Assembly (NCBI GenBank): GCA_012798155.1
Contig: JAAZNR010000380.1
Span: forward strand, 1 to 5,349
Direction: 5' to 3'
Length of the DNA stretch: 5,349 bases
Source: Thermogutta sp.
GTDB lineage: Bacteria; Planctomycetota; Planctomycetia; Pirellulales; Thermoguttaceae
Part shown: positions 5,045 to 5,349 of the stretch, one piece after another
How the letters are laid out: every line of letters starts with the position of its first letter
Numbering within the stretch: position 1 is the first letter of the stretch
The notes under the pieces: generated by a model
What the model was told of the DNA's origin: nothing
The model's database searches: none
Seen by the model: only the letters and a program-made list of their open reading frames with translations
Position numbers and translations under genes: made by a program

Positions 5045-5349
5045 TCACGACCTTTCCGACGGCCGATAGACGGCCACGCAGCGCGGCGTCTCGTAAAGGG
5101 CGGTCTGGACGATGGGGAGCCCTTGGCCCGCGGCGAATTCAAAAATCACCCGCGCGATGTTTTCCGCAGTGGGGTTCTCATCCATTAGAAACAGCGGTTC
5201 GCCCAGTCCCTGCAGCAAGGGGACCGCGGGATCCCGCCGGCACAGGATCATTCGGTGGTCGAGGTGGTCGTCAATCCATTGCGAAATGACGCGTTTGATG
5301 TCGCTGAAATCGACGACCATGCCGCGGTCATCCAGGCCGGCCACCTCGA
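5045..5349 (-). CDS. queD: 6-pyruvoyl/6-carboxytetrahydropterin synthase (PTPS/QueD family), 3' part
   Basis: The gene runs leftward and its 5' end lies beyond the right edge. About 100 residues are visible. They match the PTPS/QueD fold: a (V)AGLDDRGMVVDFSDIK block (the 'G-M/W-x-x-D-F-x-x-L/I-K' strand-helix), then LDHRMIL, whose Asp-His belong to the catalytic relay in QueD, then NPTAENIA, and finally LYETP...AVY, whose Glu anchors the pterin. The zinc-binding histidines sit in the missing N-terminal part. QueD makes 6-carboxy-5,6,7,8-tetrahydropterin from dihydroneopterin triphosphate on the queuosine/7-deazaguanine route, while PTPS proper leads to tetrahydrobiopterin; the visible half does not separate them, so the symbol is tentative. 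A longer segment between LDH and NPTAEN than in E. coli QueD (DPAVPLLQGLGEPLFLMDE) is notable. The GTG at 5342-5344 is in frame but internal: a glutamate codon precedes it and the conserved strand continues upstream. Confidence 0.9.
   Translation of the reverse strand, partial: EVAGLDDRGMVVDFSDIKRVISQWIDDHLDHRMILCRRDPAVPLLQGLGEPLFLMDENPTAENIARVIFEFAAGQGLPIVQTALYETPRCVAVYRPSERS

Overview
The window is high-GC bacterial chromosome with four complete protein genes and one partial one, separated by fairly long gaps. Nothing in it is a recognisable mobile element, CRISPR array, tRNA or rRNA. The mix of a Tat-exported flavodoxin-fold reductase, an orphan polytopic membrane protein, a stand-alone aldehyde dehydrogenase, a small TPR protein and a PTPS/QueD enzyme with a long 'DPAVPLLQ...NPTAEN' segment is what I would expect from a Planctomycetota genome. 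That assignment is inference from protein style, not from a marker gene.

Layout from left to right. Positions 1-282 are non-coding and hold a stem-loop, a perfect 13-bp tandem duplication and a consensus TATAAT box. Next is a Tat-signal NAD(P)H:FMN-reductase-type protein (283-981, +). A 345-bp gap (982-1326) follows; it is rich in predicted stem-loops, including one 13-bp stem that tolerates G-U pairs in only one transcript orientation. Then come a 435-residue multi-spanning membrane protein, possibly related to GT-C/GT87 (DUF2029) transferases (1327-2634, +), and a 498-residue NAD-type aldehyde dehydrogenase with a strong Shine-Dalgarno and all catalytic residues (2754-4250, +). A 316-bp gap with several inverted repeats precedes a 138-residue TPR protein (4567-4983, +). 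Last is the 3' part of a 6-pyruvoyl/6-carboxytetrahydropterin synthase on the opposite strand (5045-5349, -), which runs off the right edge.

The genes do not form an obvious pathway. The four plus-strand genes are separated by 119 to 345 bp, so they are probably mostly independent transcription units rather than one operon. The TPR gene and the pterin synthase are convergent, with a 61-bp spacer that can fold into a stem.

I found no clear new multi-gene system here. The points most worth a second look are the structured 982-1326 gap, the imperfect in-frame duplication around the start of the first gene, the 13-bp tandem repeat upstream of it, and the unclassified membrane protein.
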